A stretch of DNA of 64,000 nucleotides from Cytophagales bacterium (GTDB lineage Bacteria; Bacteroidota; Bacteroidia; Cytophagales; Spirosomataceae): the NCBI GenBank assembly GCA_013298025.1, contig JAAFJE010000002.1, forward strand, positions 62,001 to 126,000, read 5' to 3'. Every line of letters starts with the position of its first letter. The stretch's first letter is position 1. The notes below the pieces were generated by a model. It was not told where the DNA came from. It did no database searches and saw only the letters and a list, made by a program, of their open reading frames with translations. Positions 8,932 through 18,213 of this stretch are shown here, one piece after another. A program made the translations under genes and the position numbers.

Positions 8932-10710
8932 ATGCCAAAGAATCATTATAATTTTAACTTTCCACAACTGTTACGTCAAAGCATGGTACCTTCCGAACGA
9001 AAAGAATTGCCCCCAAAATACTATTTGAGCTATTTTCAATACTTGTTAGATTTTGTCAAAAACAAATACAAAACGATTCTCATCAGCACCGAATGGGACT
9101 TTTTGCAGGCTTTCGAGGGGCTTTCGGAAGACGAACAATGCTTATTTATCCGTTTTACCAACCGCAGAGGACGTTTTTTCAAAACCGATAAGCTCAAATA
9201 TCCTGAAATAGCCGCTATTCCTACCAATCTTCATCAACTGATTGACAAAGGTTTTTTACTAAAAATAGACAGCCAACACCAGCATTGGATAGGCGATATA
9301 TTGGCTATTTACAATAAAACCGAACTATTGCAATTGGCTCAAATGCTTGGTCTTAGCACCAAAGGCAAGGCATCGTTGCACAAAGAAGCCTTGCTCGACT
9401 GGCTTTTAGAAAACAGCCATTTCGACGATATATTGCCTTGGCTCAATCCCGAAACCGAGGCCATACCCCAACTGATTCAGGTAGGGTATGAAGCCGAAGT
9501 ACAAATGCTCAAATTCCTTTTCTTCGGCAGTCGCTACGGCGATATGTCTGATTTTGTGGTACGAGATTTAGGACTTATGCAGTATGAGCGTTTCGATGAA
9601 GATATGCTCGTGCCGCATTTTCAGAGCAGGGCCGAAGCCGAAGATAAGCTCAAAGTGAGCCTTGCCAAAGAAGACTTTTTTTTGATGCAAGAACAGCACA
9701 TTGATGCCCTCGAAATTTATCACTGGTTCTTGGCTTGGCACGAGCAACACCACGCACAGTTGTCGGAAATAGCACTGCCTTCTTATGAGCGATTGGTTTT
9801 GCGTGTGGCTACTTTTCTCGAAAAAAATAAGCACCTCGACCAAGCCCTAGGTTTGTATCGCTTGAGTCTTGTACCACCCTCACGAGAGCGACAAGTGCGG
9901 TTGTTGCACAAACAAAAAAACACAGCCGAAGCCCTAGCTTTGTGCGAGCAAATGCTTGCCGAACCTCAAAACGCCGATGAGCAATTTTTTGCTTTAGATT
10001 TTACCAATAAAATACAAGCCATAGCCGAAAAAAAGAAAGCCAAAAAATCGGTGACAACGCAACTACAACAAGCCAGTAGCATTGCATTAGACAAAGCTTG
10101 GCAACGGCAAGTAGAACTAGGCGTTATTCATTATTACGAACAACAACATAAAAAAGCTTGCTTTTCGGAAAATCACCTTTGGCGGAGTTTGTTTGGCCTG
10201 CTTTTTTGGGATATTATCTTTGATACTACCACCTTGGCAATTCATCATCCTTTACAACGCTCGCCGTCGGATTTATTTAAACCTCATTTTTTTGAAAAAA
10301 GAAAAGAAAAAATGGAAGAAAGGCTACAAATCTTAAACGACGCTGAGGCGTGTAATCGCTATTTGCACCAAACTTTTTTTGAAAAATATGGCATTACCAA
10401 TCCGCTAGTAGATTGGTATGGCGGTTTGTTTCCTATACTTTTAGCACTGATAGAGAAATTGTCAGCAGAACAACTCACGGCGGTGATGCTAGAAATGGCT
10501 AAAAACCTGCGAGAAAATATCAGAGGCTTTCCAGATTTGTTTGTATGGGACGATGGCGACTATGAGTTTATCGAAGTAAAATCACCTACCGATAGCCTTT
10601 CCAATCAGCAACTTTATTGGCTTAAATTCTTTGAAACCATCAACTTACGGGCCAGGGTACTACGCATTACATGGCGAAGTGAAGGCATTCTCTTTGCCGA
10701 TACAGAATGA
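8932..10710 (+). CDS. FAN1-like structure-specific nuclease with VRR-NUC domain
   Basis: The 592-residue protein ends in a VRR-NUC domain. The PD-(D/E)XK metal site is visible as RGFPD (531-535), then EVK (548-550), then NQQ (558-560) followed by LYWLKFF. Upstream are helical, repeat-like segments (about residues 270-400) that resemble the TPR-type region of FAN1, and an N-terminal region with a SAP-like stretch around TKGKASLHKEALLDWL. FAN1 is a 5'-flap endo/exonuclease that unhooks interstrand crosslinks; bacterial relatives are near 550-600 residues, so this one is full length. It stands alone, divergent from pgk, with no defence genes nearby. Confidence 0.85.
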   Translation: MPKNHYNFNFPQLLRQSMVPSERKELPPKYYLSYFQYLLDFVKNKYKTILISTEWDFLQAFEGLSEDEQCLFIRFTNRRGRFFKTDKLKYPEIAAIPTNLHQLIDKGFLLKIDSQHQHWIGDILAIYNKTELLQLAQMLGLSTKGKASLHKEALLDWLLENSHFDDILPWLNPETEAIPQLIQVGYEAEVQMLKFLFFGSRYGDMSDFVVRDLGLMQYERFDEDMLVPHFQSRAEAEDKLKVSLAKEDFFLMQEQHIDALEIYHWFLAWHEQHHAQLSEIALPSYERLVLRVATFLEKNKHLDQALGLYRLSLVPPSRERQVRLLHKQKNTAEALALCEQMLAEPQNADEQFFALDFTNKIQAIAEKKKAKKSVTTQLQQASSIALDKAWQRQVELGVIHYYEQQHKKACFSENHLWRSLFGLLFWDIIFDTTTLAIHHPLQRSPSDLFKPHFFEKRKEKMEERLQILNDAEACNRYLHQTFFEKYGITNPLVDWYGGLFPILLALIEKLSAEQLTAVMLEMAKNLRENIRGFPDLFVWDDGDYEFIEVKSPTDSLSNQQLYWLKFFETINLRARVLRITWRSEGILFADTE

Positions 10711-10713
10711 TGA

Positions 10714-10743
10714 CATTTGGGAAAAAGCTATTTTACCCAAATG
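10714..10743. terminator. weak hairpin between convergent genes
   Basis: CATTTGGG at 10714-10721 pairs with CCCAAATG at 10736-10743. It sits between the convergent stops of the nuclease and lacI genes, but no clear T run follows on either strand. Confidence 0.35.
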
Positions 10744-10752
10744 GACATAGTA

Positions 10753-11769
10753 TTATCTTCTTTTCGACGACTCTCGAACGATTAATTCTGTAGGCAATAT
10801 TTTCGTAGCAAAAGGGAGTTCTGTTTCTGATTCAATTTGGGTTAAAAGCATTCGTACTGCCTCTATGCCCATTTCTTGTATTGGCTGGCTGATACTCGAC
10901 AAAGTAGGCGACAATAAAGTACAAATAGGCTCATTGTTGAAACTCACAATAGCGATGTCGTGGGGAATACGAATATTTTTTTGTTTCAAGGCATACATAG
11001 CAGCGTAAGCAAGGCGGTCGCTTACGGCAACGATGCCATCGACAGGCCCTTGAGCCAGTAGCTCGAAGGTTTTCACTACGGTATTGTCTTGGGTAAAATC
11101 GGAATGCACAATTTTTTCATGACAAATAGGCATTTGATAATGCTGTAGGGCATCTTTGTAGCCTTTCATGCGTTCGTTGCTGATGAGCATACTACTGGGA
11201 CCAGCCAAAAAGGCAATATGTTTACAACCCTGTTCAATCAAATGTTCGGTTGCCATAAAAGCCGCTTCACGGTTGTTGACAATCACCTTCGACATGGCAA
11301 GGTCTTCGGCATAGCGGTCGAATAATACCACTGGAATGTTTTTACGCAACAAGCGTTTGATATGTTCGTATTCGTTGGTATCTCTTGCCAATGAAATAAT
11401 CAGCCCTTCTACTTGTCCACGCAGGAGGTTTTGAATATTGGTAGCCTCTCGCAAATACGATTCTTGCGACTGGCACACCAACACACTAAAGCCCGCTTGC
11501 ATGGCAGCCTCCTCTATGCTATTGAGCACAGCAGAGAAAAAATGATAACTCAGGTTTGGGACAATTACGCCAATGGTTTTGGTACGACTTTTTGCCAAGC
11601 TTTTCGCCAATTGATTGGGCTGATAGTCGAGTTCTTCGGCCAAACGCAATACAGCATTGCGGGTATCTGGATGGATTTCGGGTAATCCTCTCAATGCCCT
11701 AGAAACAGTAGAAACAGATACTTTCAACGCTCTGGCGATATCTTTTATGGTGACTTGCGTACTTTTCAT
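10753..11769 (-). CDS. LacI-family transcriptional regulator, probable uronate regulator
   Basis: This 338-residue protein opens with a LacI helix-turn-helix (VTIKDIARALKVSVSTVSRALRG, with a hinge helix near PNQLAKSLA) followed by a full periplasmic-binding-protein-like sensor domain ending in TELIVRESS. It is divergent from kduI, and the space between them has a composite operator-like sequence (11899-11932) that recurs upstream of uxaB. This suggests that it controls uronate catabolism, with a pathway intermediate as ligand. The family assignment is certain; the regulon is inference from position and the shared site. Confidence 0.93.
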   Translation of the reverse strand: MKSTQVTIKDIARALKVSVSTVSRALRGLPEIHPDTRNAVLRLAEELDYQPNQLAKSLAKSRTKTIGVIVPNLSYHFFSAVLNSIEEAAMQAGFSVLVCQSQESYLREATNIQNLLRGQVEGLIISLARDTNEYEHIKRLLRKNIPVVLFDRYAEDLAMSKVIVNNREAAFMATEHLIEQGCKHIAFLAGPSSMLISNERMKGYKDALQHYQMPICHEKIVHSDFTQDNTVVKTFELLAQGPVDGIVAVSDRLAYAAMYALKQKNIRIPHDIAIVSFNNEPICTLLSPTLSSISQPIQEMGIEAVRMLLTQIESETELPFATKILPTELIVRESSKRR

Positions 11770-12137
11770 GGATACTCAATAATAGTATTTTTTTGATATA
11801 TGATGTATTAAGGGAGGTTTATAGGCGATACATCCGCCCACGGCTCGGCTAAAAGGTAATTATACCTAAGTCAACGTTGGCTTTTATTTAATTTGGTTTG
11901 CAAACGCTTGCGGTAACGATTGCGTAAAAAAAGCAAAGCTTTTCAGCCATTTTATTTTTAATTCATCCTAAATGAAGCTAGATTCATCGACATTTACTAT
12001 AAAAAAGTAGAGAAAGTGCTTTAGGCTTTGTCCAAAGAATAAAACCAATGCAAATATATAGTTGTATTATTCTGATATAATGCCATTATGTAGCAAATTC
12101 CTTATCATAACCGACATCAAATCTAATTTAAACATTT
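11770..12137. other. divergent regulatory region, lacI / kduI
   Basis: This 368-base region separates the divergent lacI and kduI genes. It contains the operator-like sequence at 11899-11932. No clear TAnnTTTG promoter was found for kduI, and no other structure was recognised. Confidence 0.5.
11899..11932 (+). promoter_or_regulatory. candidate LacI-family operator (copy 1)
   Basis: A 34-base stretch contains GCAAACGCTTGC, a near-palindrome with the CG centre typical of LacI-family sites, directly joined to GGTAACGATTGCG, and then an A run. It is alike at about 26 of 34 positions to 59437-59470 upstream of uxaB, in the same orientation. It lies 130 bases from the lacI start and 206 from kduI. 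Confidence 0.55.
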
Positions 12138-12968
12138 ATGCAAGTTTATCACGCAGTTAGTCCGAAAGAAGCCAAAGGATTAGACACACAAGAATTAAGA
12201 GACAACTTTTTAGTAGAAAAAGTATTTGTAGCAGGCGAAATAGCCTTGGTTTATACCCACTACGACCGTGCTATTATTGGGGGAGCAGTGCCCACGACAG
12301 AGGCACTTACGTTGCCAACGTATGATAACCTCAAAGCCAACTTTTTCTTTGAAAGAAGAGAAGCGGGTATCATCAATGTAGGAGGCGAAGGAGCAATTGA
12401 GGTAGATGGCACCAGCTACGAATTGTCGAAGCTCGATTGTTTATATATCGGAAAAGGAGCTGTTTCAGTAACATTTAGCAGTGCAGATGCCGCCAACCCT
12501 GCTCAGTTTTTTATCCTTTCGGCTCCAGCACACCAAGTGTTTCCAGTACGTAAAATGAGCAAAGAGGAAGCTTCTCCTGTAGCGTTGGGTAGCCTCGAAA
12601 CGTCTAATGAGCGTACCATTTATAAATACATTCACCGTGATGGTCTTCAGAGTTGTCAGGTTGTAATGGGGCTTACAGTACTCAACAAAGGTAGCGTATG
12701 GAACACCATGCCAGCCCACGTACATGACCGCCGTATGGAAGCGTACTTATACTTCGATGTACCCGAAGCACACCGAGTATTCCATTTCATGGGACAGCCC
12801 CAACAGACACGCCATATTTTGGTAGGCAACCATCAAGCCATTGTATCGCCACCGTGGTCGATTCACTCGGGCTGTGGCACAACCAACTATTCATTTATTT
12901 GGGGTATGGCTGGCGAGAACCTTGACTTTACCGACATGGATTTCTCGGCTATTGCTGATTTGAGATAA
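12138..12968 (+). CDS. kduI: 5-dehydro-4-deoxy-D-glucuronate isomerase
   Basis: The 276-residue length and sequence match KduI, which converts 5-keto-4-deoxyuronate (DKI) to 2,5-diketo-3-deoxygluconate in breakdown of unsaturated uronates from pectin. The zinc site is intact: H194 and H196 in HVHDRRME, E201, and H243 in WSIHSGCG. The usual partner KduD, the reductase that makes KDG, is not in this window. The substrate would come from KdgF acting on the unsaturated sugar released by the GH105 enzyme encoded near 60 kb. Regulation by the adjacent LacI protein is likely. Confidence 0.96.
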   Translation: MQVYHAVSPKEAKGLDTQELRDNFLVEKVFVAGEIALVYTHYDRAIIGGAVPTTEALTLPTYDNLKANFFFERREAGIINVGGEGAIEVDGTSYELSKLDCLYIGKGAVSVTFSSADAANPAQFFILSAPAHQVFPVRKMSKEEASPVALGSLETSNERTIYKYIHRDGLQSCQVVMGLTVLNKGSVWNTMPAHVHDRRMEAYLYFDVPEAHRVFHFMGQPQQTRHILVGNHQAIVSPPWSIHSGCGTTNYSFIWGMAGENLDFTDMDFSAIADLR

Positions 12969-13028
12969 ATCGTAGAAGTGTTGTTGCTGTATAAGCAAAA
13001 GAAAAAATAATACTACGTTGTAGATATG

Positions 13029-13083
13029 GGATGTTTGATTTCGGCATTTGGCTAAAAAAGCTTAAATCCGCAATCAAACATCC
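13029..13083. terminator. bidirectional hairpin, kduI / GH gene
   Basis: GGATGTTTGATT at 13029-13040 pairs with AATCAAACATCC at 13072-13083, with further partial pairing inside. A T-rich run follows on the plus strand. It lies between the convergent stops at 12968 and 13091. Confidence 0.7.
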
Positions 13084-13090
13084 TTCTTTT

Positions 13091-15793
13091 TTATTCAAAA
13101 ATCAGTTTTTTAGTAATTACTCGTTTTTCTTCACTAATTTTCAACAAATAAAATCCTTTACGCAAGCCCAATACCGTGGGATTTACTACTTGCTTATATA
13201 GCTGATAGGCAGGAGCTTGGAGGTCTTGTTCGTGACATACATTACCTGTTATGTCGAGTACTTGTAGCTTTTGCTTGCCATTTTGCGTAGGATACCATTC
13301 TATTACCCATTCTTTTTGCGTTGGGTTCGGATACACCTTCGTTTGAGCATAATCAGGTTCTTCGGTTGTACCAGTCACCAGTGTTTCTACAGGAGTAATT
13401 TGTAGTACCACACCTGTAGAAAAAGTAGGCAAATTGAAGCTTACGCCGTTGGCAATAGTATGATACGAAGCAATCGTTGTAGTACTGCCGTTGGTAATGT
13501 TATAGCTAACGATTTTATAACTACCCGTTGGCAAATCGCTCAACGAAAGCTTGGCGTTGCTCAAATTGCTCCGTGTTTGGCTATCATACACAATCACATA
13601 GCGGTTGTTATTGGTTTTGAGTCCGATAGTACCCAGATTTGTGCCATTGTACGTAGCAGTCGGATTCCAGTCTTGTAAACCTCCTTCTTTGACAAAATCT
13701 TTGTTTTGCATAAAATTTCCCGGCAGGCTGAATAAATTCGCCCAATCGCTTTGCACATAATTATCCCAAAGCCACATGATATGAGGTACTTGCGAGAAAA
13801 CTCCTGTCCAAATAGCAATTCTTTGTGTTTCAAAAGGGACATCTGCTGTGGTTACATCTAAGCCATATTCACCATTGATTACTCCTGCACGGCTCAACTG
13901 TGTTTTAAACTTGCTGTCAGCCGCATTTTGTGCTGCCAACAAAGACGTATTGTACAAATGGTATTGTACCACATCTATACTCGACAGTTTATCCATTTCG
14001 ATACACTGGTTGTCGTCGGCACTGGTCGTTACAATATGCTTGAAAGGGTCGATACTTTTGAGGTATTTACTCATTTCATCGTGCCACGTGATTACGCCTG
14101 TTTTCCAAGCACTGGTTTGGTTAGGGAAATTTCCTGTAAACTGCACTTCATTAAACAATTCCCATGCAAATACTTGGGACGAATATCCCCAACGTGCTAC
14201 AACATAGCGTAATAGTTTTTTTGTATATTGTTTGGCGGTTGTATTGTAAAAAAACTCTTCCGATTTACTCAAAGGTCCACCCAAGGCTACGTTGTAAGGG
14301 TTGTCGGCCCAGTTGGAATTAACGGTTTCAGAAAACATACCATGCTGTAAAAGCGTTAGTTGCAAGCGGATATTTTTATCTTTTGCCAAATTAATCATCG
14401 AATCTTGCATGGCGGCTGCTTGCTGGCTATATACACCCAAGCCACCAGTGTAGCCATCGTTTTTCCATTCTAATGCTTGTTTATTAAAAGGTACTTGCCA
14501 GTAGCGTACAAAATTGGCTTTCCCATTGGCAAGATTAGTAATGATTTGTCCATAGTCGCTCACAGTTCCCCAAGCCACATTGATACCCAAAGGATAATAG
14601 GTTTCGCCAGTATTATGGCGAAAATATTGCTTATTTTGACTATCTATGCCAATGATGCCTCGGCTCGTTCCTGCTTGTATGGTTACTTTACTTGTCGTAC
14701 CAACGCTACTTCCTTGAGCGTCGGTTAATTTGAGTACTACTTGGTGTTCACCTACTTGTGTGCTTGAAAAGCGGAGCATCCAAGTCTGCTGTGTCGAGTC
14801 TATTTTCCATTGGCTATTTTGGTAACTGGCAGGAATGTAATAAAAACAAGGCACGAGTATTTTTTTACCATCGGGTAAGGTGATTTCGGCATCAACACTT
14901 ACTTCGTCTGGATTGTAAGGATTTTTGTAGGTATTCCATAGAGAAAAAGAAGCTTGCATTTTTTCATGGACTTGCCCCGTTGTGGCTGTCCATTGAAGTT
15001 GGCTTATCTTCTGATTTTCTTCAAATACATAAATCGTACTGGTTTTCTTTGTTGAAAGCCCCAAGGTATTGGTTACTTGCAACACCACTTTATAAATCCC
15101 TGCTTGGGTGAAAGCATGACTTACTTTCGAGCCTGTGGCCTTAGTGCCATCGCCAAAGTCCCAGTCCCATGATTGAATACGGTCATTGACATCATACGAA
15201 GCCGAGGCATCGAACGACACCACTGCATTTTTCAACACCTTACTTGTCGATACCGCCAACGACACAATAGGATCGCCATTGGGCGATGCGGTATTGTACA
15301 GGGTAAAATCGTCGATATAAACATCGGCTTGGGCTTCGTTATTGACAGATGCCGCCAATTCGATGCGGTCGAAACTTTGGTTGGTATATTTCGATAGGTC
15401 AAATACGCAGGTTGTCCAAGTGTTGGCATTGGGCTGAAAGGCGTATTCGTTTACCCAACTTTCTACTAAAAGCGTACTGCCACTCCAGCATTTAAGATAC
15501 ACTCTTCCTTTGGTCGTACTACGCAATTTGAAAGAAAAGGCATTGCTTTTTTTGATGGCAAGCGGACTAGCAAAAGCCATGCTCACAAACTTCCAGTCAC
15601 CTGCTTCTTTTTTATAATACGCTACTTTAGCACTGCTATTGCCAACTTTGTCGGGGTTATTGACAACCTGTGCATTAGTGCCATACACGAAGCTAGGCGT
15701 GCCTGCTGTCGTTTCAAAGTCTGCGACTACTTGAGCTTGAATTTGGACAATACTCAAGCACATTGCTAAGGAAAAACTTGCAAGCTTCTTCAT
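13091..15793 (-). CDS. secreted PKD/DUF5060 clan GH-A glycosidase with T9SS sorting domain
   Basis: The 900-residue protein has these parts in order: a signal peptide (1-20); a galactose-binding-like carbohydrate module (about 21-170, ending YIDDFTLYN); a PKD domain (about 175-262, SWDWDFGDGT); a DUF5060 beta domain (about 265-375); a TIM-barrel glycosidase with likely acid Glu in WELFNEVQF and nucleophile Glu in NGEYGLD; and a C-terminal type IX secretion sorting domain starting KVYPNPTQKEW and ending in ITKKLIFE. The barrel resembles GH5-like enzymes, but the subfamily is not settled. Its place at the end of the mannan locus suggests a mannan or glucomannan enzyme, exported and probably cell-surface attached. 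Confidence 0.8.
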   Translation of the reverse strand: MKKLASFSLAMCLSIVQIQAQVVADFETTAGTPSFVYGTNAQVVNNPDKVGNSSAKVAYYKKEAGDWKFVSMAFASPLAIKKSNAFSFKLRSTTKGRVYLKCWSGSTLLVESWVNEYAFQPNANTWTTCVFDLSKYTNQSFDRIELAASVNNEAQADVYIDDFTLYNTASPNGDPIVSLAVSTSKVLKNAVVSFDASASYDVNDRIQSWDWDFGDGTKATGSKVSHAFTQAGIYKVVLQVTNTLGLSTKKTSTIYVFEENQKISQLQWTATTGQVHEKMQASFSLWNTYKNPYNPDEVSVDAEITLPDGKKILVPCFYYIPASYQNSQWKIDSTQQTWMLRFSSTQVGEHQVVLKLTDAQGSSVGTTSKVTIQAGTSRGIIGIDSQNKQYFRHNTGETYYPLGINVAWGTVSDYGQIITNLANGKANFVRYWQVPFNKQALEWKNDGYTGGLGVYSQQAAAMQDSMINLAKDKNIRLQLTLLQHGMFSETVNSNWADNPYNVALGGPLSKSEEFFYNTTAKQYTKKLLRYVVARWGYSSQVFAWELFNEVQFTGNFPNQTSAWKTGVITWHDEMSKYLKSIDPFKHIVTTSADDNQCIEMDKLSSIDVVQYHLYNTSLLAAQNAADSKFKTQLSRAGVINGEYGLDVTTADVPFETQRIAIWTGVFSQVPHIMWLWDNYVQSDWANLFSLPGNFMQNKDFVKEGGLQDWNPTATYNGTNLGTIGLKTNNNRYVIVYDSQTRSNLSNAKLSLSDLPTGSYKIVSYNITNGSTTTIASYHTIANGVSFNLPTFSTGVVLQITPVETLVTGTTEEPDYAQTKVYPNPTQKEWVIEWYPTQNGKQKLQVLDITGNVCHEQDLQAPAYQLYKQVVNPTVLGLRKGFYLLKISEEKRVITKKLIFE

Positions 15794-16116
15794 AATTTGA
15801 GAAAAAATTAGTTTGAAAAGAAAGGTCTAAAAATGATAATTGGTCATGAGCATCAGCAGAAATATATAGGTAAATCTACAATTGAGTGAGTTAGTGATTG
15901 AGCGAATTGTGAATTAGCGAATTGTGAATTAGTGATTGCGTAAATTTCAAAATAACACTTTTATTATCAATAATTTATTTTAATAAAATTTAATTCTGCA
16001 TTACAACGTAGTTGTGCAAAATTAAGGTAGATTAAAAAAATATATAAGTTTTTGAAAATCCTCCCCTAACTCACAATTCACTCACTCACAATTTTACATT
16101 ATCCAATACTTAGAGC
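15794..16116. other. operon-internal gap with inverted repeat element
   Basis: This 323-base gap between the acetylesterase stop and the PKD glycosidase start is AT-rich and carries copy A of the GTGAAT/GAGTGA element (15881-16092). No gene or clear promoter was found. Confidence 0.5.
15881..16092. repeat. imperfect inverted repeat element, copy A
   Basis: The left part (about 15881-15938) is made of degenerate units such as GAGTGAGTTAGTGATTGAG and GCGAATTGTGAATTA. The right part (16066-16092, CTAACTCACAATTCACTC and onward) is the same sequence type on the other strand. About 130 bases of AT-rich DNA lie between. The right end is 25 bases from the acetylesterase stop. Copy B near 52.3 kb has the same layout with a perfect 32-base stem. 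Confidence 0.6.
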
Positions 16117-18075
16117 CTACTTAAACTTCGCTCCTTCTGTCACGCCTTTCCATTGGTCGGTACGGAACGGGCAAGCGGGAAAGCCTTCTTTGTTGTACAA
16201 ATTGGCATCAATCGGAGCATCGGCCCAAGCATAGCGAACAGCCGCAGGTTTTTGTCCTTTAGGATGAAACACCACTACCTGATTCCCTACAATTTCGGCT
16301 TTGGCATAATAAAAAACTTTATCTTCTCCTGCTATTTCAAAGCCTTTGAGGTAGCCATATTTGTCTTTTAACATCAGCCCTGTGCCTGTTGATTCAAAGG
16401 AAATAGTCGCTTTATCTGCCTCAAATTGAACGGCTTTGTAAAGAGGCCCACTCGATACCATGTCGATTTTATACGTCTTTTTCAAGGCTTCGGCAGCCAA
16501 ACGTTTACCTACATCTTGCTTGTTGGTTGGGTGAATATCGTTCGGATTACCCACGTCTATCGTTACGGCCATGCCTGTTTGCGGTACTTGCAGTGCCATC
16601 GTTTGAGCTTCCCGTAATTCGGCCCAACCGCTTCCTTGGTTGCTATTTTGATACCCACCATACGACGAAAGCTGAACAAGGTAAAAAGGCAATTCTTCTT
16701 GCCATTTATTACGCCAATCTTTTATCAATAAAGGTAAGGTTTGTCGGTATTGATACGAACGACCAGCGTTGGTTTCGCCTTGGTACCACAAGAAACCTTT
16801 GACACCAAAAGGCAACAAAGGGGCAATCATGGCATTATAAATGTATGTACCTATGTTGTTGCTCGAATGGGCATAGGCATGAGGTTCGGCAAAAGAAGGC
16901 ATCAGTTTCCAATTGCTTCCGCCGAGGGCAATTTTTTGGGTAGCCGAACTTACATACAAATCGTCGTTAGAGCCAGCCATGCCCATGCCATACCAATTGG
17001 GTTCGATGGTTTTATCCATTTTCACAACAAGACTATTTTCGCCAGCTTTCCAAGTGTTGGCAGGAACCAAAATTTTGCGTAAACCCTTGGTCAATCCACT
17101 AAAAATTAATTTACCATTGATATACACCAAGTTATGAGAAAAGCTTTCAGCCAATGCCAAGGTTGTCACTTCGGCTGTCATCTCGGCAGGAATATCTATT
17201 TTTTTAGCAATAAAACCATTGCCTCGCCAAGCCCAAATGCCTTGCCAGTCCCATTGACCAATGGCATTGCCTGTAATCCATTTAGAGAAATCGTAGCCAG
17301 CTTCGGTAAATTTCATTTCATCGACTAAGGTTACTACGGCGGAGGCATTGCCTAGCAATTTTTCTTTGATATTCGACTCCAACAATTTGTCGGCTTCTTC
17401 CCAAGTGGTAGGAAGGTTTTTGGCGTAAGACTGTAGCTCAGGAAACGATTCCATCGCTTCTTTACTAAGCCAGCCTTCTAGTTGTGAGCCACCCCACGAA
17501 GTGTGCAACAAGCCAATAGGCACTTGTGTTTTTTGATAAACCTCACGGGCAAAAAAGTAGCCTACCGCCGTAAAGTCGCCTACGGTTTCTGGCGAGCATA
17601 GCTTCCATTCACCATTTTTTAAGTCAATTTCGGGTTGAGGCGTAACCAAGTGTTCGACAAAAAAATGACGAATTTGGGGGAAATTTGCCTGTTTTTTTTC
17701 TACCGCAAAATTATCCGCTTGCTTTACCGTCCATTCCATATTGGATTGACCAGAACAGAGCCACACATCACCAAAAACTACGTCGTTGAGTGTTACTTTT
17801 TCCGTGCCTACATTGGCTGTCAATTGGAAAGAACCGCCCGCTTCGTGTGCTGGAAATTTCACCAACCATTTGCCTTCGTTGTTGGCTTCTGCCGAAAGGG
17901 TTTGTGTGCCTAAACTTACCTTTACTTTGTCGTGCGGCTTGGCCCAGCCCCATACAGGAACGGGCTTTTGGCGTTGTAACACCACATGGTCGGTAAAAAT
18001 TTTTGCAAAGCGTACTTGTGCTTCACTGGCAAAAGCCAAGGCGACACAACACGCCGAAAGAAGGATTTTTTTCAT
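16117..18075 (-). CDS. sialate O-acetylesterase-type carbohydrate esterase
   Basis: The 652-residue protein has a signal peptide (residues 1-19, ending SEA) and the SASA/DUF303 esterase domains. The serine nucleophile motif GQSNMEW is near residue 113 and the second signature FLWYQGETNAG is near 400; a beta-sandwich insertion lies between them. The family was named for sialate deacetylation, but in glycan loci of this kind members more often remove acetyl groups from plant polysaccharides. Here acetylated mannan is the sensible substrate given the GH26 and GH130 neighbours. It is probably periplasmic. Confidence 0.85.
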   Translation of the reverse strand: MKKILLSACCVALAFASEAQVRFAKIFTDHVVLQRQKPVPVWGWAKPHDKVKVSLGTQTLSAEANNEGKWLVKFPAHEAGGSFQLTANVGTEKVTLNDVVFGDVWLCSGQSNMEWTVKQADNFAVEKKQANFPQIRHFFVEHLVTPQPEIDLKNGEWKLCSPETVGDFTAVGYFFAREVYQKTQVPIGLLHTSWGGSQLEGWLSKEAMESFPELQSYAKNLPTTWEEADKLLESNIKEKLLGNASAVVTLVDEMKFTEAGYDFSKWITGNAIGQWDWQGIWAWRGNGFIAKKIDIPAEMTAEVTTLALAESFSHNLVYINGKLIFSGLTKGLRKILVPANTWKAGENSLVVKMDKTIEPNWYGMGMAGSNDDLYVSSATQKIALGGSNWKLMPSFAEPHAYAHSSNNIGTYIYNAMIAPLLPFGVKGFLWYQGETNAGRSYQYRQTLPLLIKDWRNKWQEELPFYLVQLSSYGGYQNSNQGSGWAELREAQTMALQVPQTGMAVTIDVGNPNDIHPTNKQDVGKRLAAEALKKTYKIDMVSSGPLYKAVQFEADKATISFESTGTGLMLKDKYGYLKGFEIAGEDKVFYYAKAEIVGNQVVVFHPKGQKPAAVRYAWADAPIDANLYNKEGFPACPFRTDQWKGVTEGAKFK

Positions 18076-18213
18076 AGTCCTTTTGTCTTGGGTTTAAGAG
18101 TGTTAATTTAGGATGATTGTTGTATAGAGCTATACGAAGGATGAACTTTTTACCAGATGACTTATGTTGAGTCATTTTGAAAAACATTAACCGAAACCTC
18201 CTTTTCGTATAGT

